The notes under the pieces are model-generated. The model worked only from the letters and a program-made list of their open reading frames with translations, had not been told where the DNA came from and did not search any database. Positions 28,628 to 37,013 of a stretch of 64,000 bases of DNA are shown here, piece after piece. Location: positions 43,335-107,334 of the forward strand of contig NZ_KB899388.1 of the NCBI RefSeq assembly GCF_000378185.1. The letters are read 5' to 3'. The position numbers and the translations under genes were made by a program. The DNA comes from Salinimonas chungwhensis DSM 16280. Lineage in GTDB: Bacteria > Pseudomonadota > Gammaproteobacteria > Enterobacterales > Alteromonadaceae. Each line of letters starts with the position of its first letter. Position 1 is the first letter of the stretch.

Positions 28628-28786
28628 GTGCAAAAAACATCACGTATCATCGGTTTATGTGCTCTGGCAGCGCTGCTGCTCAGTGCATGTGGCTATCGCG
28701 GTGCGCTATATCTTCCTGATGAAGAAGCCGCTAACCAGCGTACTGCGCCGTCTGCGACACAAAATCAACAGGGGGAGACCCCGTAA
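28628..28786 (+). CDS. lptM: LptM/YifL-type small lipoprotein
   Basis: A 52-residue lipoprotein starting at GTG. The signal peptide ends in a lipobox (LLLSAC). Directly after the Cys comes GYRGALYLPDEE, matching the conserved CGxKGPLYxP core of LptM (YifL). The tail is polar and Gln/Thr-rich. In E. coli, LptM helps the LptDE complex insert LPS by stabilising LptD oxidative assembly. The gene lies just before lysA-dapF, as yifL lies before dapF in E. coli, and its stop overlaps the lysA start by one base (TAATG). Ribosome site weak. Confidence 0.88.
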   Translation: MQKTSRIIGLCALAALLLSACGYRGALYLPDEEAANQRTAPSATQNQQGETP

Positions 28787-30036
28787 TGGATCATTTTACG
28801 TATCAAAACGGCAGTCTGTACGCCGAAGAGGTGTCAGTAACGGATATTGTCGCGCAGCACGGTACGCCGGCATATATTTATTCACGAGCCACCCTTGAGC
28901 GCCACTGGCATGCGTTTAACGATGCTGTGGGCAACCACCCTCATTTAATTTGTTATGCAGTAAAAGCTAACTCCAACCTTGGGGTCCTTAGTGTGCTGGC
29001 TAAACTCGGTTCGGGGTTTGATATTGTTTCCGGCGGTGAACTGGCACGTGTCATTGAGGCTGGCGGTGATGCCGGCAACGTTGTATTTTCAGGTGTTGGC
29101 AAAACCCATGATGAGATTGCTTACGCCCTGGAACAAGGCATCATGTGCTTTAACGTTGAATCTGAGCCTGAACTTCACCGAATCAATGAAGTGGCCGCAC
29201 AAAAAGGTTGCATGGCGCCCATTTCATTACGTATCAACCCTGATGTGGATGCTAAAACGCACCCCTACATCTCCACCGGGCTAAAGGCTAACAAATTTGG
29301 TATTGCCAGGGAGCAGGCTGTAGCCACTTATGAGCTTGCCAATGCCCTGCCCCATCTGAATGTCATTGGCATGGATTGTCATATTGGCTCACAGCTTACT
29401 GATCTTACGCCCTTTGTGGATGCTTTGGACAGGTTACTGGTTCTGATTGACGAGCTGGCAGAAAAGGGTATTCAGATATCTCATCTGGACCTGGGTGGTG
29501 GTTTGGGTGTTCCCTACGATGCCGAGACGCCGCCCCACCCTAAAGATTACGCAGCAGCACTGGCCCAGCGTATGGTGGGCCGGGAAAATCTGAAGCTTAT
29601 TCTGGAGCCCGGCCGGGCAATTGCGGCAAATGCTGGTATTTTGGTCACCCAGGTGGAGTTTATTAAAGACGGCGAAGAAAAGCATTTTGCAATAGTGGAT
29701 GCGGCGATGAACGATTTGTTGCGTCCGGCACTGTATTCTGCCTGGCAAAATATTATTCGGGTGGAACAGCAAACCACCGCCTCCCCGCGTATATACGATG
29801 TGGTTGGCCCGGTGTGTGAGACGGGTGATTTTCTGGGTCGGGATCGGGAACTGGCGGTGGCGGCCGGGGATTTGCTTGCTGTCAGAAGCGCTGGGGCCTA
29901 TGGGTTTACTATGGCATCAAATTACAATAGTCGCTGTCGTCCGCCCGAATTGCTTGTGGATGGCGACCGCGTTTTTGTCGTCAGGGAACGAGAAAAACGC
30001 AAAGATCTCTGGCAAGGCGAGTACAAACTTCCGTAA
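28786..30036 (+). CDS. lysA: Diaminopimelate decarboxylase
   Basis: A 416-residue PLP enzyme of fold III. The PLP lysine is in CYAVKANSNLGVL near residue 50, the glycine loop is HLDLGGGLGVPY, and the catalytic Cys is in GPVCETGDFLG. It decarboxylates meso-diaminopimelate to lysine, the last lysine step. It overlaps lptM by one base and is followed by dapF after 35 bases. The product of DapF is its substrate, so the pair forms a lysine/peptidoglycan unit. Confidence 0.98.
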   Translation: MDHFTYQNGSLYAEEVSVTDIVAQHGTPAYIYSRATLERHWHAFNDAVGNHPHLICYAVKANSNLGVLSVLAKLGSGFDIVSGGELARVIEAGGDAGNVVFSGVGKTHDEIAYALEQGIMCFNVESEPELHRINEVAAQKGCMAPISLRINPDVDAKTHPYISTGLKANKFGIAREQAVATYELANALPHLNVIGMDCHIGSQLTDLTPFVDALDRLLVLIDELAEKGIQISHLDLGGGLGVPYDAETPPHPKDYAAALAQRMVGRENLKLILEPGRAIAANAGILVTQVEFIKDGEEKHFAIVDAAMNDLLRPALYSAWQNIIRVEQQTTASPRIYDVVGPVCETGDFLGRDRELAVAAGDLLAVRSAGAYGFTMASNYNSRCRPPELLVDGDRVFVVREREKRKDLWQGEYKLP

Positions 30037-30071
30037 ACTAGCGCTATGATTACAAGGCAGATTAGCAGTTA

Positions 30072-30902
30072 ATGCACATACAGTTTTCCAAAATGCACGG
30101 GCTGGGCAACGACTTTATGGTCGTGGATAACGTCACCCAGAATGTCTTCTTCTCACCAGATAAGATACGGTCTTTGGCAGATCGTCATTTTGGAATTGGG
30201 TTTGACCAGCTGCTCTTAGTGGAACCTCCTTACGACCCCGAGCATGACTTCCATTACCGCATTTTCAATGCAGACGGCTCGGAAGTATCGCAGTGCGGCA
30301 ATGGTGCGCGTTGCTTTGCCCGTTTTGTCCGGCAAAAAGGACTGGTCAACCGTAATAAAGTGCTGGTAAGCACAAAGGCGGGGAAAATGGTGCTGTACCT
30401 GGAGAAAGATGGCCAGGTAACGGTTAATATGGGCAAACCAGAATTTGAACCGGCCCGGATCCCATTAAAGGCGAATAAACAAGAGAATGTCTACCTGACC
30501 CGGGAAGGTAACCATACGCTGTTTTACGGGGCCGTTTCCATGGGCAATCCCCACTGCGTATTGTCAGTAGATGATGTAACGACCGCTGACGTGCAGATCA
30601 TTGGCCCATTACTGGAGCGTCACGAACGGTTTCCCGAAGGCGTTAATGTTGGGTTTATGGAAGTTGTCGGGGCCGACTATATTAAACTCCGTGTATTTGA
30701 ACGTGGCACGGGCGAAACTATGGCATGTGGCAGCGGCGCATGCGCGGCTGTTGCGGTTGGACAGATGCAGGGCAAGCTGGGTAAAGACGTGCGTGTTGAC
30801 TTACCCGGGGGAACGCTGCGTATCCGCTGGCAGGGACCAGGCTCGGTATTAAAAATGACCGGACCGGCAGAACATATTTATGATGGACAGTTAACCTTAT
30901 GA
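30072..30902 (+). CDS. dapF: Diaminopimelate epimerase
   Basis: A 276-residue enzyme with the two catalytic cysteines in [13 protein letters not shown] and [11 protein letters not shown], and the N-terminal [13 protein letters not shown]. It converts LL- to meso-diaminopimelate for lysine and cell-wall synthesis. Its last four bases overlap the start of the DUF484 gene (ATGA). Length matches the E. coli protein. Confidence 0.98.
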   Translation: MHIQFSKMHGLGNDFMVVDNVTQNVFFSPDKIRSLADRHFGIGFDQLLLVEPPYDPEHDFHYRIFNADGSEVSQCGNGARCFARFVRQKGLVNRNKVLVSTKAGKMVLYLEKDGQVTVNMGKPEFEPARIPLKANKQENVYLTREGNHTLFYGAVSMGNPHCVLSVDDVTTADVQIIGPLLERHERFPEGVNVGFMEVVGADYIKLRVFERGTGETMACGSGACAAVAVGQMQGKLGKDVRVDLPGGTLRIRWQGPGSVLKMTGPAEHIYDGQLTL

Positions 30903-31591
30903 ACGATGTGACCGGGCAGGCACAAACATCATCAAACAGCGACTTTTCTTCAGAGACGATGATTAGCGCCCGTGATGTTGCCGACTTTTTACGCCGAAAC
31001 CCTGAATTTTTTGTCCGACATCCGGAGTTACTGGAAGATATTCGCATTCCTCATATGCAGAAGGGAAGCGTGTCACTGGTAGAGGTACAAAGCGAGCAGC
31101 TGCGTAAAAAAGTCCGGCAGCTCAATTATAAACTCAGCCAGTTAATCAGTATCGCCAAACAGAACGAAAAAATTTATCGCGTTTACACCGATCTCAACGT
31201 GCAGTTACTAACCTGCCAGAGTGTCGCCGAAATTCAGCTACGGCTTGAAGAAGTACTACAGGAAAAGTTAGCACTGGCTTCGGTTACCCTCAAGTTATTT
31301 AAAGGTCCGCATGCCCTGCCAGAATTACAGCGCCGGCTTTTTGTGGAAAAACGTTTCAAAAATGAGCCCTTCTTTTTCGGGCGTCTTAGTCAGCATGAGC
31401 GACATTTGCTGTTTGAAGATGCAGTTGCCGAGTCTGCGGCATTAATTCTCATCGGTAAAGAAGAGCCTCTGGGTATTGCGGCGATTGGCAGTAGTGATGC
31501 CAGCCATTTCACACCTGACATGGATACCCTGTTGCTAAAGCAATTACAACAGGTTCTCAGCTATGTATTACCAGGCTTGTTAAAATACTAA
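30899..31591 (+). CDS. DUF484-family protein (YigA-like)
   Basis: A 230-residue protein of the DUF484 family. It begins with an acidic/Ser-rich segment, then [22 protein letters not shown], then a coiled-coil region ([16 protein letters not shown]), and a GAF-like C-terminal part. The function is unknown, although the gene sits between dapF and xerC in many gammaproteobacteria. It overlaps dapF by 4 bases and xerC by one base (TAATG), so it belongs to the same operon. Confidence 0.9.
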   Translation: MNDVTGQAQTSSNSDFSSETMISARDVADFLRRNPEFFVRHPELLEDIRIPHMQKGSVSLVEVQSEQLRKKVRQLNYKLSQLISIAKQNEKIYRVYTDLNVQLLTCQSVAEIQLRLEEVLQEKLALASVTLKLFKGPHALPELQRRLFVEKRFKNEPFFFGRLSQHERHLLFEDAVAESAALILIGKEEPLGIAAIGSSDASHFTPDMDTLLLKQLQQVLSYVLPGLLKY

Positions 31592-32508
31592 TGCGATCAG
31601 CAGTGACACCCTCAGCGGAACTGTCTGATGACTGCGCATTTTGGATTGATAAATTTTTACGCCACCTGCAGGTAGAACGCGGCCTTTCTCCACATACGCT
31701 GAGCAATTATCGCCGCCAGTTACACTTTGTGGGTGTCACACTACAACTTCAGGATTGGTCTGGCCTGACACCCGTCGATGTCAAACGGGTTCTAAGCATA
31801 TCTAAACAACAGGGCAAGCATGCTCGCAGTATTTCTTTACGTCTTTCTGCATTGCGTACTTTTTGTCGTTATCTGATTGATGAGGGAAGACTGTTCAGTA
31901 ATCCTATGGATGGGATCCAGGCCCCCAAGCAGGGCCGGCCGCTTCCAAAACAGCTTAATGTGGACGATATGCAGCAGTTGCTAAGCGGCCATGAAGAGGA
32001 TTTGCTAAGCTATCGCGATAAGGCAATGTTTGAGCTGCTTTACGGTTGTGGTCTACGACTGAGTGAACTGACTGGTTTGAATCTCAATGATTGTCTGCCA
32101 GATGGCTTACTGAGAGTCAGAGGCAAGGGTAGTAAGGAACGCCTGCTGCCTGTCGGCAGAATGGCGCAAAAGGCATTGCAGGCCTGGTTAAAAGTACGCG
32201 GTAATTTTGCCGAAGCTGAAGAGCAGGCCGTTTTTCTCAGTAAGCGTAAAAATCGCATTTCTAACCGGCAGGTCGCTAATCGGCTGGACCAGATGGCCCG
32301 GCTACAGGGCATCGACAACAAACTTAATCCACACAAGTTGCGCCACTCATTTGCTACCCACGTACTGGAGTCCAGCGGGGATCTTCGTGCCGTGCAGGAA
32401 CTTTTGGGACACGCTAATTTATCTACGACCCAGGTTTATACCCATCTGGATTTTCAGCATCTGGCCAAAGTTTATGATCGCGCCCATCCACGAGCGCGCA
32501 AAAAGTAA
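31591..32508 (+). CDS. xerC: Tyrosine recombinase XerC
   Basis: A 305-residue tyrosine recombinase. An N-terminal SAM-like DNA-binding domain (residues 12-100, FLRHLQVERGLSPHTLSNYRRQL) precedes the catalytic domain. Catalytic residues are Arg in GLRLSELTGL, Lys in KGSKERLLP, His-Arg in HKLRHSFATH, and His and Tyr in LGHANLSTTQVYTH. With XerD it resolves chromosome dimers at dif sites. The dapF-DUF484-xerC order supports XerC over XerD. Confidence 0.97.
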   Translation: MRSAVTPSAELSDDCAFWIDKFLRHLQVERGLSPHTLSNYRRQLHFVGVTLQLQDWSGLTPVDVKRVLSISKQQGKHARSISLRLSALRTFCRYLIDEGRLFSNPMDGIQAPKQGRPLPKQLNVDDMQQLLSGHEEDLLSYRDKAMFELLYGCGLRLSELTGLNLNDCLPDGLLRVRGKGSKERLLPVGRMAQKALQAWLKVRGNFAEAEEQAVFLSKRKNRISNRQVANRLDQMARLQGIDNKLNPHKLRHSFATHVLESSGDLRAVQELLGHANLSTTQVYTHLDFQHLAKVYDRAHPRARKK

Positions 32509-32517
32509 GGAGAGCGC

Positions 32518-33234
32518 ATGCGCTTTTACCGCCCTCTGGGGCCAATTCGTGCTATGACATTCGATCTGGACGATACTTTATATGATAACGGACCGGTTAT
32601 TCGGGCGGCTGAACAAACACTGAAAACGTTTATCGCCCAACGGTATGACTATGCCAGCGCGCTGACTCCAGCCCAATGGCACCAGATACGGGAACGGCTA
32701 CTGACCGACACCCCTGACTTATCATCAGATATGGGACAGCTTCGCTTACGTACACTTGCCGAGGCGCTGCGCGACGATATCAGCGAAGAAAAAGCCCGTC
32801 AGGAAGCAGCAAAAGCGTGCTTTGACTGCTTCTATACTGCTCGTAGCGAACTGGAACTACACGATGTGATTCATACAACATTAACTGCGCTGGCGCAAAA
32901 ACTTCCGCTTATCGGTATTACCAACGGCAATGTTGATGTTAAAAAGATTGGCGCCAGTGACTATTTTACTCACGTGTTGCATGCCAGTCTGGAAAGACCA
33001 ATGAAACCACACCGGCACATGTTTGATGAAGCAGCGCAGTTGCTTAATTTGCCCCCCGCGCAGATCCTGCATGTTGGTGACAGCCTGACCAATGATGTTT
33101 TCGGGGCGATTTGCGCCGGTAAGCAGGCTGCCTGGTTTGCCTGTAATCGACCCATGGCTATCAACACAGAAAAGACACGTGTATTACCTCACGTAGAACT
33201 GGACGAGTTTGAGGAACTACTCGCTCTGGTCTGA
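32518..33234 (+). CDS. yigB: HAD-family phosphatase YigB-like
   Basis: A 238-residue HAD subfamily IA phosphatase with motif I TFDLDDTLYDN, motif II IGITNGN, motif III lysine in ERPMKPHRHMF, and motif IV HVGDSLTNDVFGA. E. coli YigB, in the same operon position after xerC, dephosphorylates FMN and other phosphates. An AGGAG site precedes the ATG. Its 3' end overlaps the convergent cysE end by 18 bases. Confidence 0.93.
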   Translation: MRFYRPLGPIRAMTFDLDDTLYDNGPVIRAAEQTLKTFIAQRYDYASALTPAQWHQIRERLLTDTPDLSSDMGQLRLRTLAEALRDDISEEKARQEAAKACFDCFYTARSELELHDVIHTTLTALAQKLPLIGITNGNVDVKKIGASDYFTHVLHASLERPMKPHRHMFDEAAQLLNLPPAQILHVGDSLTNDVFGAICAGKQAAWFACNRPMAINTEKTRVLPHVELDEFEELLALV

Positions 33235-34035
33235 CATGCCATTATCTTCCAGCACATTTTGCCGCATCGAATCACAAGGCCGTTCACAACTGGGCCTGCC
33301 AACAACTTTGGCAGGCACTCCAACTACGGTAGTATGTGGCGGAACATCACTGAGCACTACACTTCCGGCACCTACTTTAGAGCCGCGACCAATCTCGATA
33401 TTACCCAGAATTTTTGCGCCGGCACCTACCAGCACGTCCTGCCTGACTTTAGGGTGACGGTCGCCAGACTCATTACCGGTACCGCCCAGGGTAACACTCT
33501 GGAGCAGCGAAACATTGTCTTCAATAAGAGCGGTCTCACCCACTACAATACCGGTGGCGTGGTCAACCATGATCCCTTTGCCCACTCGGGCAGCCGGGTG
33601 CATATCCACACCAAAGGCTTCTGAGTTACGACTTTGTAGAAACAAGGCTAACTGATGCCTGCCCTGCTTCCACAGGTAATGTGCCATGCGATGCACCTGC
33701 ACAGCCTGAAACCCTTTAAAATAAAGCAATGGGGTGAGGTAGTTTTCTACGGCGGCATCCCGGTCATGCACCGCCTTGATGTCTGCAATAGCGGCGTCAA
33801 CAATTTCAGGCTGCAGCAGATAGGCCTGGTCGAATACTTCACGAATCGCCAGTGCCGGCATGACATCGTCAGCGACTTTGTTGGAAAGGATAAAACTCAG
33901 TGAGGACTCAAAATTATGATGCGTAAGAATACACGCATGAATATAACTGGCCAGCAGTGGTTCATTGCCCGCGATTTGCTTGGCTTCATTTTTCAGCGTG
34001 TGCCAAAAGTCCTGAGTTCCGGTAAGTGCCTGCAT
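33217..34035 (-). CDS. cysE: Serine O-acetyltransferase
   Basis: A 272-residue CysE. I start at the ATG giving MQALTGTQDFWHTL; an upstream extension of 35 codons is atypical and Cys/Ser-rich. The N-terminal helical domain is followed by hexapeptide repeats (left-handed beta-helix), with HPAARVGKGIMVDH, GDRHPKVRQDVLVGAGAKI, and a C-terminal tail. It transfers acetyl from acetyl-CoA to serine as the first cysteine step. The final 18 bases overlap the yigB end. Confidence 0.95.
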   Translation of the reverse strand: MQALTGTQDFWHTLKNEAKQIAGNEPLLASYIHACILTHHNFESSLSFILSNKVADDVMPALAIREVFDQAYLLQPEIVDAAIADIKAVHDRDAAVENYLTPLLYFKGFQAVQVHRMAHYLWKQGRHQLALFLQSRNSEAFGVDMHPAARVGKGIMVDHATGIVVGETALIEDNVSLLQSVTLGGTGNESGDRHPKVRQDVLVGAGAKILGNIEIGRGSKVGAGSVVLSDVPPHTTVVGVPAKVVGRPSCERPCDSMRQNVLEDNGMSDQSE

Positions 34036-34440
34036 AGCGTTAGTCCCGATGGTGGAGCATGATCCGTATGTGTACATTGACTGGTGTGTACTGTGACGCA
34101 CCAGATTACAAACATCAACAGTGCATAAGATAATGTACAATACGCGGTATATGCGTGCGTTGTACCCATGCCTAAGGGCAAATGATCAGCTTTTTCCATT
34201 AAAAAAACGCCATGGAAGATCTGGGTTTCTTTCACCAATGAGTGTAAAAGCTGCAAAATTTCTGTATGAATGTCATTGTTAATTTTATTTATATATCTTA
34301 ATACCTTAGCGAAGCGTTCGTTTAACGCTTTCAGATCATGAGGTTATCTTTGTAATAGGTTGCTGGTATGAACCATGCATCAATAAGATTGGAAACCTGC
34401 TTAGATGCAGGTATTGCAATACTCTTAATGGAGGGACGCT
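34036..34440. promoter_or_regulatory. Divergent upstream region of cysE and the CsbD gene
   Basis: About 400 AT-rich bases presumed to hold promoters for both genes. A perfect stem ACCTGC/GCAGGT with a 6-base loop lies at 34395-34412, about 28 bases before the CsbD start, so it may be part of that gene's leader or an operator. No gene is supported. Confidence 0.5.
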
Positions 34441-34626
34441 ATGAACAACGATAAAATCGAAGGTAACTGGAAAGAAATGAAAGGCAAAGCCCAGCAAAAA
34501 TGGGGCAAGCTGACCGATGATGATCTGGATGTTATTGATGGTCGCCGCGAAGAACTAATCGGTAAGATTCAACAGCGCTATGGCAAAAGCCGTGAAGAGG
34601 CTGAGCGCGAAGTCGACTCTTTCTAA
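34441..34626 (+). CDS. CsbD-family stress protein
   Basis: A 61-residue hydrophilic protein of the CsbD family (YjbJ-like): NNDKIEGNWKEMKGKAQQKW at the N-terminus, then KLTDDDLDVIDGRREELIG and RYGKSREEAEREV. Family members are abundant under general stress, with no known activity. A strong GGAGG site precedes the ATG and a strong terminator follows, so it is a single-gene unit likely made at high level. A leader hairpin lies 28 bases upstream. Confidence 0.93.
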   Translation: MNNDKIEGNWKEMKGKAQQKWGKLTDDDLDVIDGRREELIGKIQQRYGKSREEAEREVDSF

Positions 34627-34635
34627 GTATTTATT

Positions 34636-34663
34636 GATGCCCGCAGCGCCCGCTGCGGGCATC
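34636..34663 (+). terminator. Rho-independent terminator of the CsbD gene
   Basis: GATGCCCGCAGC and GCTGCGGGCATC pair perfectly over 12 bases with a 4-base loop, followed by GCTTTT. It lies 10 bases after the CsbD stop. Confidence 0.95.
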
Positions 34664-34719
34664 GCTTTTCCCCCTACCCCGAAAACCGCCTCTTCATTCT
34701 AATAAAATTTTCTGCTTTG

Positions 34720-34735
34720 CTGTATAAACGCACAG
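34720..34735. promoter_or_regulatory. LexA (SOS) box upstream of uvrD
   Basis: CTGTATAAACGCACAG fits the gammaproteobacterial LexA consensus CTGT-8N-ACAG exactly. It sits 55 bases before the uvrD ATG, overlapping the expected promoter. In E. coli, uvrD is an SOS gene with a LexA site in the same place. Confidence 0.85.
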
Positions 34736-34789
34736 TTCACTGGCATAATTACGCTCATTTGTGACAATTAAAAACAGGTGACGGAAATT

Positions 34790-36961
34790 ATGGATGTCTC
34801 TTTGCTGCTTGACAGCCTGAACGACAAACAACGTGAAGCGGTGGGTGCTCCTCCGTCCAATATGTTGGTACTGGCAGGTGCTGGTAGTGGCAAAACCCGC
34901 GTTCTGGTTCACCGCATTGCATGGCTGATGGAAGTTGAGAATATGACCCCCTTCTCCATACTTGCCGTTACATTTACGAATAAGGCAGCACGGGAGATGC
35001 GCGGGCGTATCGAGTCCCTAATGGGTCGTAATCTGCATAATATGTGGATTGGTACATTTCACGGTCTTGCCCATCGACTGTTACGTAGTCACCACGCCGA
35101 AGCTGGCTTACCTGAAAATTTTCAGATCCTTGACTCTGATGACCAGTATCGTCTGGTAAAGCGTATTTTGCGGGCCATGAACCTGGACGAAAAACACTGG
35201 GCACCCAAGCAGGTTCAGTGGTACATCAATGGCAATAAAGATGAAGGACTGCGGCCACACCACATTGAAACCCACGGCGACGCGGTGGCCCAGAAGATGC
35301 GCGAAATTTATGCCGCCTATCAGGAAGCCTGTGATCGGTCAGGTCTGGTAGATTTCGCCGAGCTGCTGTTGCGCGCCCACGAACTTTGGGCCAAAAACCC
35401 CGAAGTCCTGGCCCATTATCAGCGCCGTTTTAAAGCCGTGTTGGTTGACGAATTTCAGGATACCAACAATATTCAGTATGCCTGGTTGCGGATGCTCTGT
35501 GCCGGTGACACGAACAATATTATGATTGTCGGGGACGATGACCAGTCGATTTACGGTTGGCGCGGTGCCAATGTCGATAATATTCATAAGTTTCTAAAAG
35601 ATTTCACCCAGACCAGCACCATCCGGCTTGAACAAAATTACCGCTCAACAGGCAATATTCTTCATGCCGCCAATGCAGTTATCGATAACAACGATGGCCG
35701 GTTGGGGAAAGAGCTATGGACTGAAGACAGCGAAGGCGAGTTAATATCTGTCTATGCCGGATTTAATGAGCTGGACGAAGCACGATTTATTGTCTCGCAA
35801 ATTAAAGCCTGGCTGGATAAGGGTAATCCGCTTAAGGATTGTGCGATTTTGTATCGTAACAACGCACAATCACGGGTATTGGAAGAGGCCCTGCTCCACG
35901 AAACCATCGCTTATCGTATTTACGGCGGTCTGCGCTTCTTCGAGCGTCAGGAAATTAAAGACGCGCTGGGCTATTTGCGTATGATTAACCACCCTCATGA
36001 TGATGCGGCATTTGAACGCGTGGTCAATACCCCGAGCCGGGGCATCGGCGAAAAAACCGTTACTCAGGTGCGAATTGCCGCCCGCGAACAAAACTGTTCG
36101 CTGTGGCAGGCCAGTAACCTGCTTATCAGTGAGGGAAGTCTGACAGGACGGGCAGCAAAGGCTCTGCAAAGCTTTACCACGCTCATCAGTGAACTTGAGC
36201 AAACAGTTTTGTCATTGCCGCTGGAAGAGCAGGCTGATAAAACCATAAAAAATTCCGGGTTATATGCGATGTATCAGGCTGAACGCGGAGAAAAGGCCCA
36301 GGCCCGGCTGGAAAACCTTGAGGAGCTGGTCACTGCCTGTAAACAGTTCATTGTGCCCGAAGAAGCCGATGAAATGACCCCTCTTTCCGCTTTTCTTGCT
36401 CACGCTTCTTTGGAAGCTGGAGAAACCCAGGCAGATAAAGAGCAGGATGCGGTTCAGATGATGACCATCCATAGTGCCAAAGGCCTCGAGTTCCCGCTGG
36501 TTTTTCTGGCAGGCGTTGAAGAAGGTATGTTCCCTTCTCAAATGACTAATGATGAGCCTGGCAGAATGGAAGAAGAGCGCCGCCTTTGTTATGTCGGTAT
36601 GACCCGTGCGATGCAGAAACTATTCATCACTTACGCTGAAAGTCGCCGGGTTTACGGCCAGGATAAGTTTCACACAGCCTCTCGCTTTATCCGTGAAATT
36701 CCTTCTGAATATATTCAGGAAGTTCGCCTGAAAAGTCAGGTGTCCCGGCCGGTGCATAACCGGTTTAGTCGTACCGCTTCTCACGAAGCCTTTGAAGATA
36801 GTGGATTCAACCTGGGCCAGCGGGTAAGTCACCCTAAATTTGGTGAGGGCGTTGTGCTGAATTTCGAGGGTGCGGGAGACCACGGCCGCGTGCAGGTCAA
36901 TTTTGATGAGTTTGGCACCAAGTGGCTGGTACTGGCTTATGCTAAACTAAAGGCTAATTGA
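34790..36961 (+). CDS. uvrD: DNA helicase II UvrD
   Basis: A 723-residue superfamily 1A helicase. The ATG giving MDVSLLLDSLNDKQREAV matches the known family start. Walker A is LAGAGSGKTRVL near residue 30; Walker B lies in VDEFQDTN; motif III is GDDDQSIYGWRGA; motif IV-VI segments include TIHSAKGLEFPLVF and VGMTRAMQKL. UvrD unwinds DNA in nucleotide excision and mismatch repair. A LexA box lies 55 bases upstream. Confidence 0.98.
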   Translation: MDVSLLLDSLNDKQREAVGAPPSNMLVLAGAGSGKTRVLVHRIAWLMEVENMTPFSILAVTFTNKAAREMRGRIESLMGRNLHNMWIGTFHGLAHRLLRSHHAEAGLPENFQILDSDDQYRLVKRILRAMNLDEKHWAPKQVQWYINGNKDEGLRPHHIETHGDAVAQKMREIYAAYQEACDRSGLVDFAELLLRAHELWAKNPEVLAHYQRRFKAVLVDEFQDTNNIQYAWLRMLCAGDTNNIMIVGDDDQSIYGWRGANVDNIHKFLKDFTQTSTIRLEQNYRSTGNILHAANAVIDNNDGRLGKELWTEDSEGELISVYAGFNELDEARFIVSQIKAWLDKGNPLKDCAILYRNNAQSRVLEEALLHETIAYRIYGGLRFFERQEIKDALGYLRMINHPHDDAAFERVVNTPSRGIGEKTVTQVRIAAREQNCSLWQASNLLISEGSLTGRAAKALQSFTTLISELEQTVLSLPLEEQADKTIKNSGLYAMYQAERGEKAQARLENLEELVTACKQFIVPEEADEMTPLSAFLAHASLEAGETQADKEQDAVQMMTIHSAKGLEFPLVFLAGVEEGMFPSQMTNDEPGRMEEERRLCYVGMTRAMQKLFITYAESRRVYGQDKFHTASRFIREIPSEYIQEVRLKSQVSRPVHNRFSRTASHEAFEDSGFNLGQRVSHPKFGEGVVLNFEGAGDHGRVQVNFDEFGTKWLVLAYAKLKAN

Positions 36962-37013
36962 AACCCCCACTAAAGCGCGCACAATATATCGTCTGTAAAT
37001 GGGGATTGTGCGC

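Noticed and set aside
28617..28898. 93-codon frame across the lptM/lysA junction
   Set aside because: It overlaps lptM and lysA in another frame; the lptM frame has signal peptide, lipobox and family core.
34036..34140. Upstream extension of cysE by 35 residues
   Set aside because: The extra residues are atypical for CysE and no ribosome site supports the far start; the ATG at 34035 matches the family start.
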